Part shown: one piece after another, positions 48,001 to 55,489 of the stretch
Layout: every line of letters begins with the position of its first letter
How positions within the stretch are numbered: position 1 is the stretch's first letter
Assembly (NCBI GenBank): GCA_036768485.1
Contig: JAVLUZ010000599.1
Span: forward strand, 434,001 to 498,000
Length of the DNA: 64,000 nucleotides
Direction: 5' to 3'
From: Mermis nigrescens
Taxonomy: Eukaryota > Nematoda > Enoplea > Mermithida > Mermithidae
Notes under the pieces: generated by a model
What the model was told of the DNA's origin: nothing
What the model saw: only the letters and a program-made list of their open reading frames with translations
Database searches by the model: none
Position numbers and translations under genes: made by a program

Positions 48001-51000
48001 TCTCCCCGAGATTTTAGGAAAAGATGAATTTTCGGCTGTTCTAGGCGTTTTTTTGGCCATTTTTGTCCAAAAGTTGAAGGTCATTTACCCACCTTCCCCT
48101 AAAAATGGCCGGGGACCCCTCTCACTAAATTTTGAGCCGTTGTGTGGATTTTTGCTCTGTTGGTATGTCCAGCGGATTAAGAAATAGTGTTAAATGTCTT
48201 TATTTTAAGTTTTATTAAGTCTTCGATTTGTGTCCTTGTAGTAAATGCTCAATATTTTAGCGAAAACTATAATTTCATGAAGCTTTGTGCAAAGCGGGCA
48301 GTTCTTGTATCAGTTCAAATGCTAATCATTCTGAGAAGCGGTTTAAACTGAAGTGACAGACGACCATGATGATGTACTCAAAAATCACCTTCATAGCCTT
48401 TATTGTATATTCTAAAAGTTGATTTCCATGCATAAGTTTTCCTAAGACTACGTATTTTTTTATGTACGAATAATATTTTGTATGACTAGATATAGGGTGG
48501 CCCATGAAGGAAGCTATACCCCGATGTTGCATCATAATTTGATCAATTATTGATATTAAATTTCAAGACCAAACAGGTGTCTTTGTTTGAACTTCATAAA
48601 AAATTTCTGCCAGCGGTTTGCGCACTACGGCGATCTGTTTTAAACCTCACTTTGGTATTGTTTTAATCCCCTGAGTTTCTGTATCATACACACTAGGGAT
48701 GTGCCGGTTAACCGGAACCGGAACCGGCTGGAACCGACCATTTTTTTGGAACCGGAACCGGAACCGATTTTTTGATATTCTAAGAACCGGAACCGGAACC
48801 GATTTTTTGATTTTCTAAGAACCGGAACCGGAACCGATCTTTTTTGGAGTCGGTTCTCGGTTTTTTTAAATTAGAGTTAAAAATCGAACTTCATAAAATT
48901 TAGTGAAGACATGAAGCAGCAATTCAATCTTTTATTACCCAAAAGTTTACAGACTAAAACTTAGTATTGTTCCGGGTAAATTATATTTTAAAAATAACAG
49001 TCGTTCTGCTTTTTCGCCATGTAGCCTGTTTCTGAGAGGGTCGTAAATGATTCCAGCGCAACTGAACAGCTGTTCCGATGGAACGCTTGTAGCTGGCGCT
49101 GCAAGCAGGGGCGAATCTAAGGGGCGGGGGGCCGCCCCCCATTAGCCAAAATTATTTGGCGAGATAGAGAATGGATATACAATTTGCAATTATTTTTTGG
49201 CCCTCAGTGACCATAATTTCTCAAATTTTTTAGGCGCTACGCGCCGGATGATACCTATTAATGACATTTATTTACTTTCTTCGCCACCTGGAAGCCATTT
49301 TCTGTTCATGTAGGTTTCAAAACAATTTTAGCAGCAGAAACAGCTATTCTTGCATAGTTTTCTTCTATTTTCAATTAAAAATTTCGATGTTTCGCATCAA
49401 ATGCTATAAATACAGTAAATCAAGCTATAAATCATGCTTCTAGACGTCTATCCGTCTTAATCTCACAAATTTTCCGGCGCTTCGCGCCACGGTTTTTTGT
49501 ATTCGGCAAAGATTTTTCCCGATGTACAAAGACTTTTCGGGACCGTCTTTGTACATGTACGAAGATTTTTGGAGAGACAAAAATTACAAAAAAGGTCTAA
49601 AATTCGCAGAAATTTACGGCGCTTCGCGTCGAAATGACTGATTGTGTGCTCTATTTATCTTTATAATGGCAGAAACTGCATTTCGAAAGGAAAAATGTCA
49701 AGTTTTTAGGCGCTTCGCGCCGTTTTAAGACGATTCTTAGTGATTTTTGCCCTTAGAGACCCATAAATTAGCTGAAATACACTACCAAAAGTCGAACAAC
49801 TCTGTTTTTACCACACTAAAATCGCTACTGTATCATATTATAGTACCCAAAAGTTTGTGTGTACACAATATACAAAGACTTTTGGAGATCATCTTTGTAC
49901 ATGTCAAACGGACCTTGTACAAAAAAAACTGCTTCGCGCCAGAATTCTGATAAAGTCAAAGAATTTTAGTGATTTTTAGCACAAAATTATCGAAAATTTC
50001 AAAATTTTAAGAAAAAATATTAGGTCAAAAGTGATTTAACGTAAAAGTATACATTGTAAAACGCCGAAAAAAACGCCGTTTCGCGCATTAAGGGCAAATT
50101 CTTGGACCTATTTTTGACTGTTTTTGGAAAAGTTGGGATACTGCCCCCTTAGGAAAATCCTAGATCCGCCACTGGCTGCAAGATACTGCTTAGCTATAAA
50201 CGCGAGAATCGGCAAATTCTTCGACTTCTCTTTCCACCATTGCAGCAGATCTTTGTCATGAATTAAGCATTTCGATTTCGAATAAGCCTCCAATTAAGAA
50301 ACACATAGATAATATTCAGTGATTTATAAGTAAATTGTCAACTAGACGTAAAACTTATTTGAACGTGCAGTTGCCAGATTGAAACAACTTCCTGAATAAT
50401 TTATCTTTCGATTACATCGTCATATATTCCGGTTAAGTCAGGCTATCAAGAGCGTACATACTTTAACACAGGAACCGAGAACCCGGAACCGACGGTTCTC
50501 TAGTTGAAGAACCGGAACCGGAACCGACGGTTCCAACTTACGCAAGAACCGAACCGGAACCGAAATTCTTGTTTTCCCATAACCGGAACCGGAACCGATT
50601 TTTTTGAAAAACCTGGAACCGGAACATCCCTAATACACACTACTGTGTATAAAAATAAAATATAATTCTTTGACAATATACGCAGCAAAAAATTAATTAG
50701 CGCGTTGTCCAAACCCTCAGGTAGATCCGCGTTCTACTACATGCAAAAAATTTAAATATATCGTCAAAAGAGGGAGCAAATGGATGACAGAACCAATGAT
50801 ATTTTCGGCGTTTGAACAATATCGAAGTAGGGTTTAAACAAATCGCTGTAGCTGAGGCAAAACGGAGGCCAAAAACGGATGAAACTGAAAATTTTCTCCA
50901 AAAGTGCTTCAAATTGACCAGTGACTGCGTAATAACGTAGTTTTAACGCTACTTTAGCACTCATACCAGTTTCTGAGGTCATTTTGGCCCAAAAACCTCG

Positions 51001-54000
51001 ATTTTCGATCGATCTAGCTGTAAGACCGACTGACACCTTCTTCCAGATGGGTCACATAGCCACGATCTGGGGGGTCAGCCAGTCTGGGGAGTCAAAATTG
51101 AGCTTTTTTGAGCCAAAATGAGCTCAAAAACTGGTATAAGCGCTACACAGTTTATTGTCAATTTGAAATACTTTCGTAGAAAATATTCAATTTTCATCCA
51201 TTTTTGGCCTTCTTTTGCCTTTCCTTTTTTTCATTTTGGGAGGTCTAGACCCCCATGTGCATGTCTGGTTATAACCTGTAACATCGGAGCGTAGTCTTTT
51301 TTGAACCAAGCTGTATATATGTAGGACACGAGATGGAAGAGTAAAAAAGTAAATTAATAAGATTCAGAGCGCAAAATTCGTAAATTGAATGTTTTCATTG
51401 CTTCCTACTTTTACTCAACAAAATTTAAACAATAAATTTTCTAGTAACAACGTACTCATTTCCAAGATTAAACTGATTTGATGACTCATTCAGATGTTTA
51501 TATTGTCGAAACCGATTCACTGCTTCATTGTTGGTCTTTAATCTCTGATAATCAAATGCACTTACATTTGCTGAGTTTGATGTTGTGTATAGTGACAATT
51601 TGTGGCTAGGCTATTCTGTTATTGTCATCCCAAGTTCATTTCTCTGAGTTTTATTCTTTTACATAACTTATAGACAGTGGCGGATCTGAGATTTTCCTAG
51701 GGGTCGGTATCCCAACTTTTCCAAAAGCAGTCAAAAATAGGTCCAAAAATTTGCCCTTAACGCGCGAAATAGCGTTTTTGTGGTGTTTTACGTTGTATAC
51801 TTTTACATCAAATCACTTTTGACGCAATATTTTTCCTTAAAATTTTAAAATTTTCGACAATTTTGTGCAAAAAAATCATTAAATTTCTTTGACTTTAACA
51901 AAAATCTGGCGCGAAGCGCCAGAAAATTTGTGAAATTAAGTCGGATAGACGTCCATACCTGGGCAATGGCTGACGGTTCGCCCCGTCCAACTTCCAGCCA
52001 AAAGGATGGGTGGGTCCCCAGACCCTGAAAAAGGTGAGTCTGTCCCTGGAAAAAGGTGTGTCCGTGCCTGAAAAAGGTGGTTCGTTCAGCTTAATCAGTG
52101 GGTTAGTCATTGGAAAAAGGTGGGTCCGTCCATGAAAAAGGTGTCGAACAGTGTAATAAGATGATAACTGTGCATGTTTTGCAAACTGATCATGATATAC
52201 TGTATCTATAGCATTTCCTTAAATTATCTCCGAAAATTTTCTCCCTGTACAAAACATGACCCCGTCCAAGTTACCCCTTCGCCCCGTCCAACTTTTGGTT
52301 CGGCCCGTCCTGGTGATGGGCCGATATGGGGCATTGCCCAGATGTGTGACGTCTAGAAGCATGATTTACTGCTTCATTTCCTGTATTTATCGCATTTGAT
52401 GCGAAACATCGAAATGTTTAAATTGAAAATAGAAGAAAACTATGCAAAAATAGCTGTTTCTGCTGTTAAATTTGTTTTGAAACCTACATGTAACAGAAAA
52501 TGGCTTCCAGGTCGCCAAGAAAGTAAATAAATGTCATAACGCGCTGGAAAAATTTGAGAAATTATGGCCATTGACGGCCAAAATCATTGCAAATTGCATA
52601 TCCATTCTTTATCTCGCCAAATATTTCTGACTAATGGGGGACGGCCGCCCCCCGCCCCTCTTAAATCCGCCCCTGGTCCCTTGCAATTTCGAATTGCTAA
52701 CATGAGAGCTTACCTGTTCAGTCATTTATTCGCTTATCATAACTTTAGGTATATAGATCCACAACGGTCGCGATCGATATCGTGTCTGCAAGTACTGGAG
52801 CTTCTGAAAGTCATGCTGATAGTGCGACTGAAATTGTTTCTAACGAAAATTCAAGTAAATCATCTTCTGGTTCACTTATTACTTTAAAATTAGGCCTCTC
52901 GTGTTATTTTATATTATCGAATTTCGATCAAATTGCTGTTTCTTCTATGAAAATTTATTCGGGCAAGAAATGTCTTGGCTTTGTCATCTGTGTGCATAGA
53001 TGCACAGAATGGCCGATTTGGGGGTCAGTCGGTCTGCGGGGTCAAAAATGTGAGCTTTTTTGGACTAAAGTCACCTAGCAACTGGTATAAGCGCTAGAAT
53101 ATCGTTAAAACTACGTGCACAGTTTCTGGTCTATTTGAAGCAGTTTTTTGGCCTTCGTTTTCCCCACAAAATTTTCCATTTTTCGATTCTGTCGGTCTGG
53201 CCACACGTGGGCGTAGGAGGGGGTATGCAATGCACCCCTTAGAAGGCCGAATACCCTTCTCCCCGAATTCAATTTTTGAAATTTTTTCGTTTTTTCGCGA
53301 TTTTTTATGCTAATGGATAGTGCTCGATGAGGAACGTTGAAGAATGGTGTTTTTCGCCATACCACCATTTTTAGGACCATTTTCAGTCCCTTAAAAATTC
53401 TTGCACCCCCTTTGAATTTTGGTGCTGCCCACCTATGGTCTAGACCCACAAACTTACGCCTACGTGCATGTCTGGTCCAGACCCGCCTAATTCCTCCTCC
53501 CCTTGTGCATGTCTGCCTGTGTGTAGTCGAATTTCAGAATCAATAAAAAATCTTGAGCGGACCCTCTCTGGAAAACGAAATTTTTCTGCTGCCCTTCATG
53601 TTTAAAAAATTCTGAGCATTTTAAAATTTTTCTCATTAAGCATTTAATCGTGCTAAGAGCCGGAGAATGAATTAAATTTGGGGCTGGCCGACTCTTATAA
53701 GCATAAACTTTTTCGAACCCACCCCGCCCTAGATTTCAAAATGCTTCCGCAGAGCCCCAGAATGAAGTCTTCAGCGTTTTCGGCGATTTTTTCGATCCAA
53801 CAGACCTCTTAAAATCCGTTGGGTATAATCCCCCACTAAAAGGTCAGTCAGACAGCTTCTGTCCGGCGATTTTGAGCTGACGGAACGGTTTCTGCATCGT
53901 TTGTAAAAATATTTTCCCGGCACTTCGCGCCAGGCACGGATTAATATTCTTATTTATTCTTTTGCTCGAAAAGCACCCAAAATTGGCCGATTTCTATATT

Positions 54001-55489
54001 TTCTAGTGCTAAAAGCGGTATCACCAGAAAAAGCGTTCCATAAGCTTTGTTGTTTGAATAGCAAAAAATGTGAACATTAAATTTACTGGTTTGGATTTCT
54101 GAGATTTTAATCCCCTCCCCGCCGGTCCCGACCTTAAGCATCTACGCTGCCACTGTGCTGGCCGACCTACATATAGCACGGAAAATCCCTGCTCGTTTTC
54201 TTGTAATACCAGAGCAATGCAACTCGTCTCTTTGTATAATTCATTTTGTTCTGATTGGAATCAGGCTGGTGTAGATTTTGCTGCGTACTGTGTTCTTCAC
54301 CTGTCTTTAAGATTTTTTCTTTTCGAAAAATTAGTGGATGGTTTAACAACATGTCTTAAAACCCACTTACACGGCAGCAACTAGTGGTTACCGGCCACCG
54401 GCAACCTGCAGGACGGTGGCCGGTTGCCGCAGGTTGCTAGTGCAAAATAAGGCGGCAACTATCAGCCACCGGCAAGCTTGGTGGCCGGTGGCTGCTTGCT
54501 GCCTGCAACAACCTTGTTCACACGAGCGTTAAACTGGTGGCGGCTAAGTTAGCTAGGCAACCTGCAGAAAATAGGTACCTTATGCCATATTAGTGCGATA
54601 TGGCTCAAGTGAAGGCTGCGTTGTTATTGTACGGCAATTATGAGTTATTTGAAAAAGATTCACAATCACGACGGATTAGGGTTAAAAATTATATTGCTAA
54701 GCGCTAGGCAAATGGGTTTTTCAATCAACTTATTGCTGAATTAAAGTTTGAAAAATGCGTTTTATAATAAAAGCGAACGAACAGCCGTACTTTCTATATG
54801 CATCTTTTTTAATCTTAATTTTTGTCTAACCTTTATTCAAAGCGGGAATCGTTTTAACACTCGGCAATAATCGAGATAAAAGATGCATGACTCAATGAAT
54901 AAAATATAATTCGAGTTTAACTGAAAAAGAGCACCTACCTAAATAATTATTGATTTCCTTCACAGTTTGCTAATAAACACTTGCAGAAAAATCGATAGCA
55001 ATGTAGAATAGTGCAGGCGTGTGCTAAAAATAGCAGGTTGTCACCAAAAAATCGAGCATTGCTCGATCCGCCGGCGGCAACCAAAACGGTAGGTGTCTGC
55101 AGGATGCCGCGCAATTTTGCCTGGAAACCAGCGGCCACCGGCCACCAGAACCTGGTTGCCATGCCATTTTTCGCTAGCAACCTGCGGCAACCAGCCACCA
55201 GGCTGCCGGTGGCTGGTTGCCGTGTCATTTTGTGCTAACAATCTGCTGCAACCAGCTACCGGCCACCAGGTTGTCGGTGGCCGGTTGCCGCTAGTTGCCG
55301 CCTTTTGAACTGGCTTTTATGATTACATAAATTGATTCATGTATAAACCATGTATTTAGGCTATTTTTATCGGTTTTAGCGCGTAGTAACAACTCGAATG
55401 AAGTTCCCTTGGATATCACGGAAGAACCACATTCGTCTACCAGTGAACCCGATACTGTTTATTGTTCAATGAAACCGTTGGACGAGTGA
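29998..55489 (+). CDS. PPP4R2: Serine/threonine-protein phosphatase 4 regulatory subunit 2, 7 exons, spliced span
   Basis: Seven exons (29998-30092, 32424-32581, 38723-38930, 43181-43487, 47064-47198, 52749-52869, 55380-55489) join in frame to about 377 residues. Exon 2 ([29 protein letters not shown]) and exons 3-4 ([25 protein letters not shown] joined to [12 protein letters not shown]) match the conserved PPP4R2 core, whose human form reads VAKTGETMIQWS and PFTIQRLCELL. The rest is acidic and Ser-rich, with a basic KRQRFD motif like the human KRLRFD. The family targets the PP4 catalytic subunit, with R3, in DNA-repair and centrosome roles. All six junctions are in phase. The gene spans 25.5 kb because its introns are packed with DNA transposons. 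The start ATG is the first in frame with exon 1; an upstream non-coding exon is possible. Confidence 0.92.
30289..31253. mobile_element. hAT-type element F10 in PPP4R2 intron 1
   Basis: Ends CAGAGCTGTACTGGGGCC and GGCCCCCGTACAGCTCTA, flanked by identical 8-bp duplications CTTTCAAG (30281-30288, 31254-31261). It is 965 bp. No transposase was recognised in it. Confidence 0.9.
31728..32050 (+). mobile_element. Family F13-like MITE, degraded, PPP4R2 intron 1
   Basis: Carries the family core: GTGTTTCTGACGATACTTTG, TAGATAGCTAAAAACGCTTA and CGAATTCTGGGG. Ends are degraded, and it lacks the GC palindrome. Confidence 0.55.
32424..32581 (+). CDS. PPP4R2: PPP4R2 exon 2
   Basis: Acceptor TTTTTTCATTGCTTTGCAG; donor TTG|GTACGT. 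Encodes [20 protein letters not shown] and [20 protein letters not shown], the clearest family match. An alternative acceptor 9 bp further in (GCAG at 32432) would keep the frame. A hAT element starts only 20 bp into the next intron. Confidence 0.92.
32602..33278. mobile_element. hAT family F2, copy 4, at the start of PPP4R2 intron 2
   Basis: The left end AAGGGCCATATTTAGAGG corresponds to CAGGCCCGTATCCAG; the right end is CCTGTATACGGGCCTG. Flanking 8-mers TTTATGTA and TTTATTTA agree at 7 of 8. It contains an F3 element at about 32712-33113 with GGCGCGAAGCGCC at 32922. It begins 20 bp after the exon 2 donor. Confidence 0.8.
32712..33113 (+). mobile_element. hAT MITE family F3 nested in F2 copy 4
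   Basis: Starts CAGTGTTTTTTGTACAAG and ends GATACTAAAAAAACCCG. The interior matches 47298-47728. No clean 8-bp duplication is visible. Confidence 0.7.
33279..34298. other. PPP4R2 intron 2, unassigned AT-rich part
   Basis: No gene. A degenerate palindrome CTGACGCTTCGCGCCC near 33828 suggests an old family fragment. Confidence 0.4.
34299..35426. mobile_element. hAT-type element F6 with nested F3/F4 pieces
   Basis: Ends CACGGGGTAGCCACTCACCC and ...CCAGTGGCCACCCTG, with AACCCGGGAA-type repeats just inside both ends. Only a short TATTCA is shared at the borders. The middle holds an F3 end (about 34465-34536), a minus-strand F4 piece (34537-34977, ending TCCTAGATCCGCCACTG) and another F3 piece (34978-35172). 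Confidence 0.7.
35585..36675 (+). mobile_element. Family F13 copy split by an F2 element
   Basis: Left part (about 35605-35757) has GACGTTTCTGACGATGCTCT; right part (36549-36620) has AATAGCTAAAAACGCTTTTT. Between them lies F2 copy 3, bounded by near-identical 8-mers. Confidence 0.7.
35758..36540. mobile_element. hAT MITE family F2, copy 3, with internal tandem array
   Basis: Ends CAGGCCCCCGAAATGGG (part of the inverted repeat lost) and TCCTGGATACGGGCCTG. Flanking 8-mers CTGATGCT and CTAATGCT agree at 7 of 8. The same roughly 107-bp array as copy 1 is present, with the palindrome at 36096. Confidence 0.9.
36730..38140. mobile_element. hAT-type element F8, copy 1
   Basis: Ends TAGGGATGTCCCAAGCCCCG and CCCCGGGACATCCCTA, with GC-rich CCCCGGCnnCGG subterminal repeats and an AT-rich middle. 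It is 1411 bp. The flanks are A-rich, so the duplication is ambiguous. The TAGGGATGT end is shared with F7, which carries transposase. About 85% similar by eye to the copy at 40485-41894. Confidence 0.85.
38282..38515 (+). mobile_element. hAT MITE family F1, copy 2
   Basis: TATACCTGGGCGTGGGG to GCGCCCACTTATG, flanked by identical 8-bp duplications CTTAGAAC (38274-38281, 38516-38523). Confidence 0.92.
38723..38930 (+). CDS. PPP4R2: PPP4R2 exon 3
   Basis: Phase requires the acceptor at AAGCGTAG|AT, a weak site with almost no pyrimidine tract. Encodes an acidic linker [20 protein letters not shown], then [20 protein letters not shown] and [20 protein letters not shown]. Donor TTTTAG|GTTACT, phase 2. 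A family F13 copy ends about 50 bp upstream. Confidence 0.9.
38931..39652. other. PPP4R2 intron 3, left part
   Basis: Mostly unassigned. At about 39300-39640 a repeat with AATGGGCAAAATGGCCTATA and CAGCTCAAAATCGCTGGAC, related to 23810 and 53870. Confidence 0.45.
39653..40280 (+). mobile_element. hAT MITE family F4, copy 1
   Basis: Ends CAGTGGCGAATCTAGG and CCTTAAATCCGCCCCTG. Flanks CGTAACGG and AGTACCGG agree at 6 of 8. 628 bp. Confidence 0.8.
40485..41894. mobile_element. hAT-type element F8, copy 2
   Basis: TAGTGATATTCCAAGCTCC to GCCCCAGGACATTTCTA, 1410 bp, colinear with copy 1 throughout (for example TTCTTTCAAAATCAATCTT near 40600 and 36830). Confidence 0.85.
42110..43130. repeat. PPP4R2 intron 3, right part: F13-like copies and small MITEs
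   Basis: About 42115-42330 has GGCGCGAAGCGCTGAAAATT. About 42566-42740 is a short element beginning CATGAGCGTGGGGGG and ending TTGCTGCGCATG, like 58118-58277. About 42795-43128 is an F13 copy (CAGACATGCACAGCATGG), with TAGGTGAG on its left and TAGGTAAG on its right. It ends about 50 bp before exon 4. Confidence 0.65.
43181..43487 (+). CDS. PPP4R2: PPP4R2 exon 4
   Basis: Acceptor TTGTTTTCGCAG. One base completes Arg, then [20 protein letters not shown] continues the conserved core, followed by the [19 protein letters not shown] tail with a KRxRFD motif. Markedly more GC-rich than its surroundings. The donor GAT|GTAGGT gives phase 0 and fits exon 5; a donor 4 bp later does not. Confidence 0.9.
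43520..43745. repeat. Dispersed repeat with GGCCAAAAGTTCGAGC
   Basis: Contains TTTTCGGCCAAAAGTTCGAG, TATTTACTCCCCCTGAAAA and CCGGGAACTCCCGCCCAAAA. Similar blocks lie at 26165-26430 and 47925-48160. It starts about 30 bp after the PPP4R2 exon 4 donor. Confidence 0.6.
43750..44874 (+). mobile_element. hAT MITE family F1, copy 3, containing a Harbinger-like element
   Basis: Outer flanks GGTCTGAC (43742-43749) and GGTCTGTC (44875-44882) agree at 7 of 8. F1 sequence stops at CTTTGAAAAAACTTA and resumes at CACATTCCCCCAGAGC across the nested 964-bp element. Confidence 0.88.
43872..44835. mobile_element. GC-rich PIF/Harbinger-like MITE nested in F1
   Basis: Terminal inverted repeats AGCCCGAAACATGCTTCACG / CGTGAAGTATGTTTCGGGCT, each flanked by TTA (43869-43871 and 44836-44838). 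A 3-bp TWA duplication is the PIF/Harbinger hallmark. The interior is GC-rich, with many GAAGTATGCC / GGCATACTTC units next to GCGGCGCGGC tracts. Open frames exist but look like chance products of GC-rich sequence. Confidence 0.85.
44883..46300. repeat. PPP4R2 intron 4: degraded F3, F13 and other repeat pieces
   Basis: About 45607-46022 is a diverged F3 copy (TTTTTTGTTCAAGGTTCC to GCCGAATACAAAAAACC, palindrome GGCGCGAAGCGCTG near 45897). About 46025-46290 is an F13-like copy (AGCGTTTCTGATGATGCTCT). About 45090-45330 is an F13-related fragment. Boundaries approximate. Confidence 0.6.
46301..47063. other. PPP4R2 intron 4, right part
   Basis: A short MITE-like piece at about 46370-46490 ends in TTTGGCTGCTGCGCATG. 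The rest is AT-rich and unassigned up to the exon 5 acceptor. Confidence 0.4.
47064..47198 (+). CDS. PPP4R2: PPP4R2 exon 5
   Basis: Acceptor TAATTATTTCTAG, phase 0. Encodes a Ser/Asp-rich tail segment ([20 protein letters not shown] and [15 protein letters not shown]). Donor GTG|GTAATT, with an in-frame TGA two codons into the intron. Confidence 0.8.
47298..47728 (+). mobile_element. hAT MITE family F3, copy 2 (monomer)
   Basis: CAGTGTTTTTTTGTACAAGG to TACAAAAAACACTG, flanked by identical 8-bp duplications TGTAAGAG (47290-47297, 47729-47736). 431 bp. It starts 99 bp after the exon 5 donor. Confidence 0.95.
47737..48685. other. PPP4R2 intron 5, left part
   Basis: About 47925-48160 is a copy of the GGCCATTTTTGTCCAAAAGTT dispersed repeat. 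The remainder is unassigned. Confidence 0.5.
48948..49105 (-). pseudogene. hAT transposase C-terminal dimerisation domain, distal part
   Basis: The minus strand reads [17 protein letters not shown] then [18 protein letters not shown]. This is the conserved hAT dimerisation signature ([14 protein letters not shown]...RNRL). It is cut at 49105 by the F4 insertion; the preceding sequence is at 50183 and above. The frame reaches its end near the left inverted repeat, as expected for the 3' end of the transposase gene. Confidence 0.88.
49106..50174 (-). mobile_element. hAT MITE family F4, copy 2, nested in F7
   Basis: CAGGGGCGAATCTAAGG to TCCTAGATCCGCCACTG, flanked by identical 8-bp duplications GCTGCAAG (49098-49105, 50175-50182). 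Orientation is opposite to copy 1. Confidence 0.95.
49488..49931 (-). mobile_element. hAT MITE family F3, copy 3, nested in F4
   Basis: CACGGTTTTTTGTATTCGG to CCTTGTACAAAAAAAACTG, flanked by identical 8-bp duplications CTTCGCGC (49480-49487, 49932-49939). These 8 bp are the loop and arm of the F4 palindrome GGCGCTTCGCGCC. Confidence 0.95.
50183..50296 (-). pseudogene. hAT transposase C-terminal domain, proximal part
   Basis: The minus strand reads [20 protein letters not shown] then IAKQYLAA. This is the LxWWK...YP.LA..A..YLA block that directly precedes the PATSVPSE motif in hAT transposases. Upstream sequence is degraded. Confidence 0.85.
50641..51674. repeat. PPP4R2 intron 5: dispersed repeat with AAACTGGTATAAGCGCTA
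   Basis: About 50855-51270 carries TTCAAATTGACCAGTGACTG, ACTACGTTATTACGCAGTCA-type sequence and AAAACTGGTATAAGCGCTAC. Related pieces lie at 52990-53190, 59380-59640, 61740-61930 and 62340-62580. The rest is unassigned. Confidence 0.55.
51675..52675 (+). mobile_element. hAT MITE family F4, copy 3, with a nested F5
   Basis: CAGTGGCGGATCTGAG to CTTAAATCCGCCCCTG. The flanking 8-mers do not match. Palindrome GGCGCGAAGCGCC at 51909. It ends 73 bp before PPP4R2 exon 6. Confidence 0.85.
51954..52345 (+). mobile_element. hAT-type element F5 nested in F4
   Basis: CATACCTGGGCAATG to CATTGCCCAGATGT. Flanks TAGACGTC and GTGACGTC agree at 6 of 8, and F4 sequence (GACGTCTAGAAGC) continues on the right. 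The interior has a degenerate AAAAAGGTGGGTCCGTCC tandem repeat. Confidence 0.82.
52749..52869 (+). CDS. PPP4R2: PPP4R2 exon 6
   Basis: Acceptor CATAACTTTAG, phase 0. Reads [20 protein letters not shown] then [20 protein letters not shown]. Two donors in the same phase are possible: CAA|GTAAAT after 52854 and CTG|GTTCAC after 52869. The first fits the donor consensus better and would remove five residues. Confidence 0.75.
53202..53437 (+). mobile_element. hAT MITE family F1, copy 4
   Basis: CACACGTGGGCGTAGG to GCCCACCTATG. Interior colinear with copies 1-3. The flanking 8-mers are diverged. Confidence 0.8.
53840..54135. repeat. Dispersed repeat shared with 23770-24130
   Basis: GTCCGGCGATTTTGAGCTGA, TTCTAGTGCTAAAAGCGGTA and a GGCACTTCGCGCC palindrome variant near 53930. 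Confidence 0.55.
54370..55302 (+). mobile_element. PIF/Harbinger-like element in PPP4R2 intron 6
   Basis: The left edge CGGCAGCAACTAGTGG and the inverted right edge GGCGGCAACTAGCGG are followed inward by several CCGGCCACCGGCAACC units in both orientations. The centre encodes a Harbinger-transposase-like N-terminus. The left edge is preceded by TTA; a matching TTA on the right is not clear. Confidence 0.7.
54600..54768 (+). pseudogene. Harbinger-like transposase N-terminal fragment
   Basis: Reads [20 protein letters not shown], then [13 protein letters not shown], a stop, then in the same frame [19 protein letters not shown]. The RRxxVKxYIxKR...GFxNxLxxEL pattern is the conserved start of PIF/Harbinger transposases. 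The catalytic DDE part is missing. Confidence 0.6.
55380..55489 (+). CDS. PPP4R2: PPP4R2 exon 7 (terminal)
   Basis: Acceptor TTTTATCGGTTTTAG. Two bases complete a codon, then [20 protein letters not shown] and [15 protein letters not shown], then TGA at 55487. The acidic ending resembles the EVTDEPMEQD end of vertebrate PPP4R2. Confidence 0.8.

Larger units (their letters stand above)
48694..50632 (-). mobile_element. hAT transposon F7 (transposase remnant) with two nested insertions
   Basis: Ends TAGGGATGTGCCGG and CCGGAACATCCCTA, flanked by identical 8-bp duplications ATACACAC (48686-48693, 50633-50640). Subterminal regions are arrays of GGAACCGGAACCG. Its minus strand encodes the end of a hAT transposase. 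F4 copy 2 (49106-50174) is inserted in that coding part, and F3 copy 3 (49488-49931) in the F4. Confidence 0.95.
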
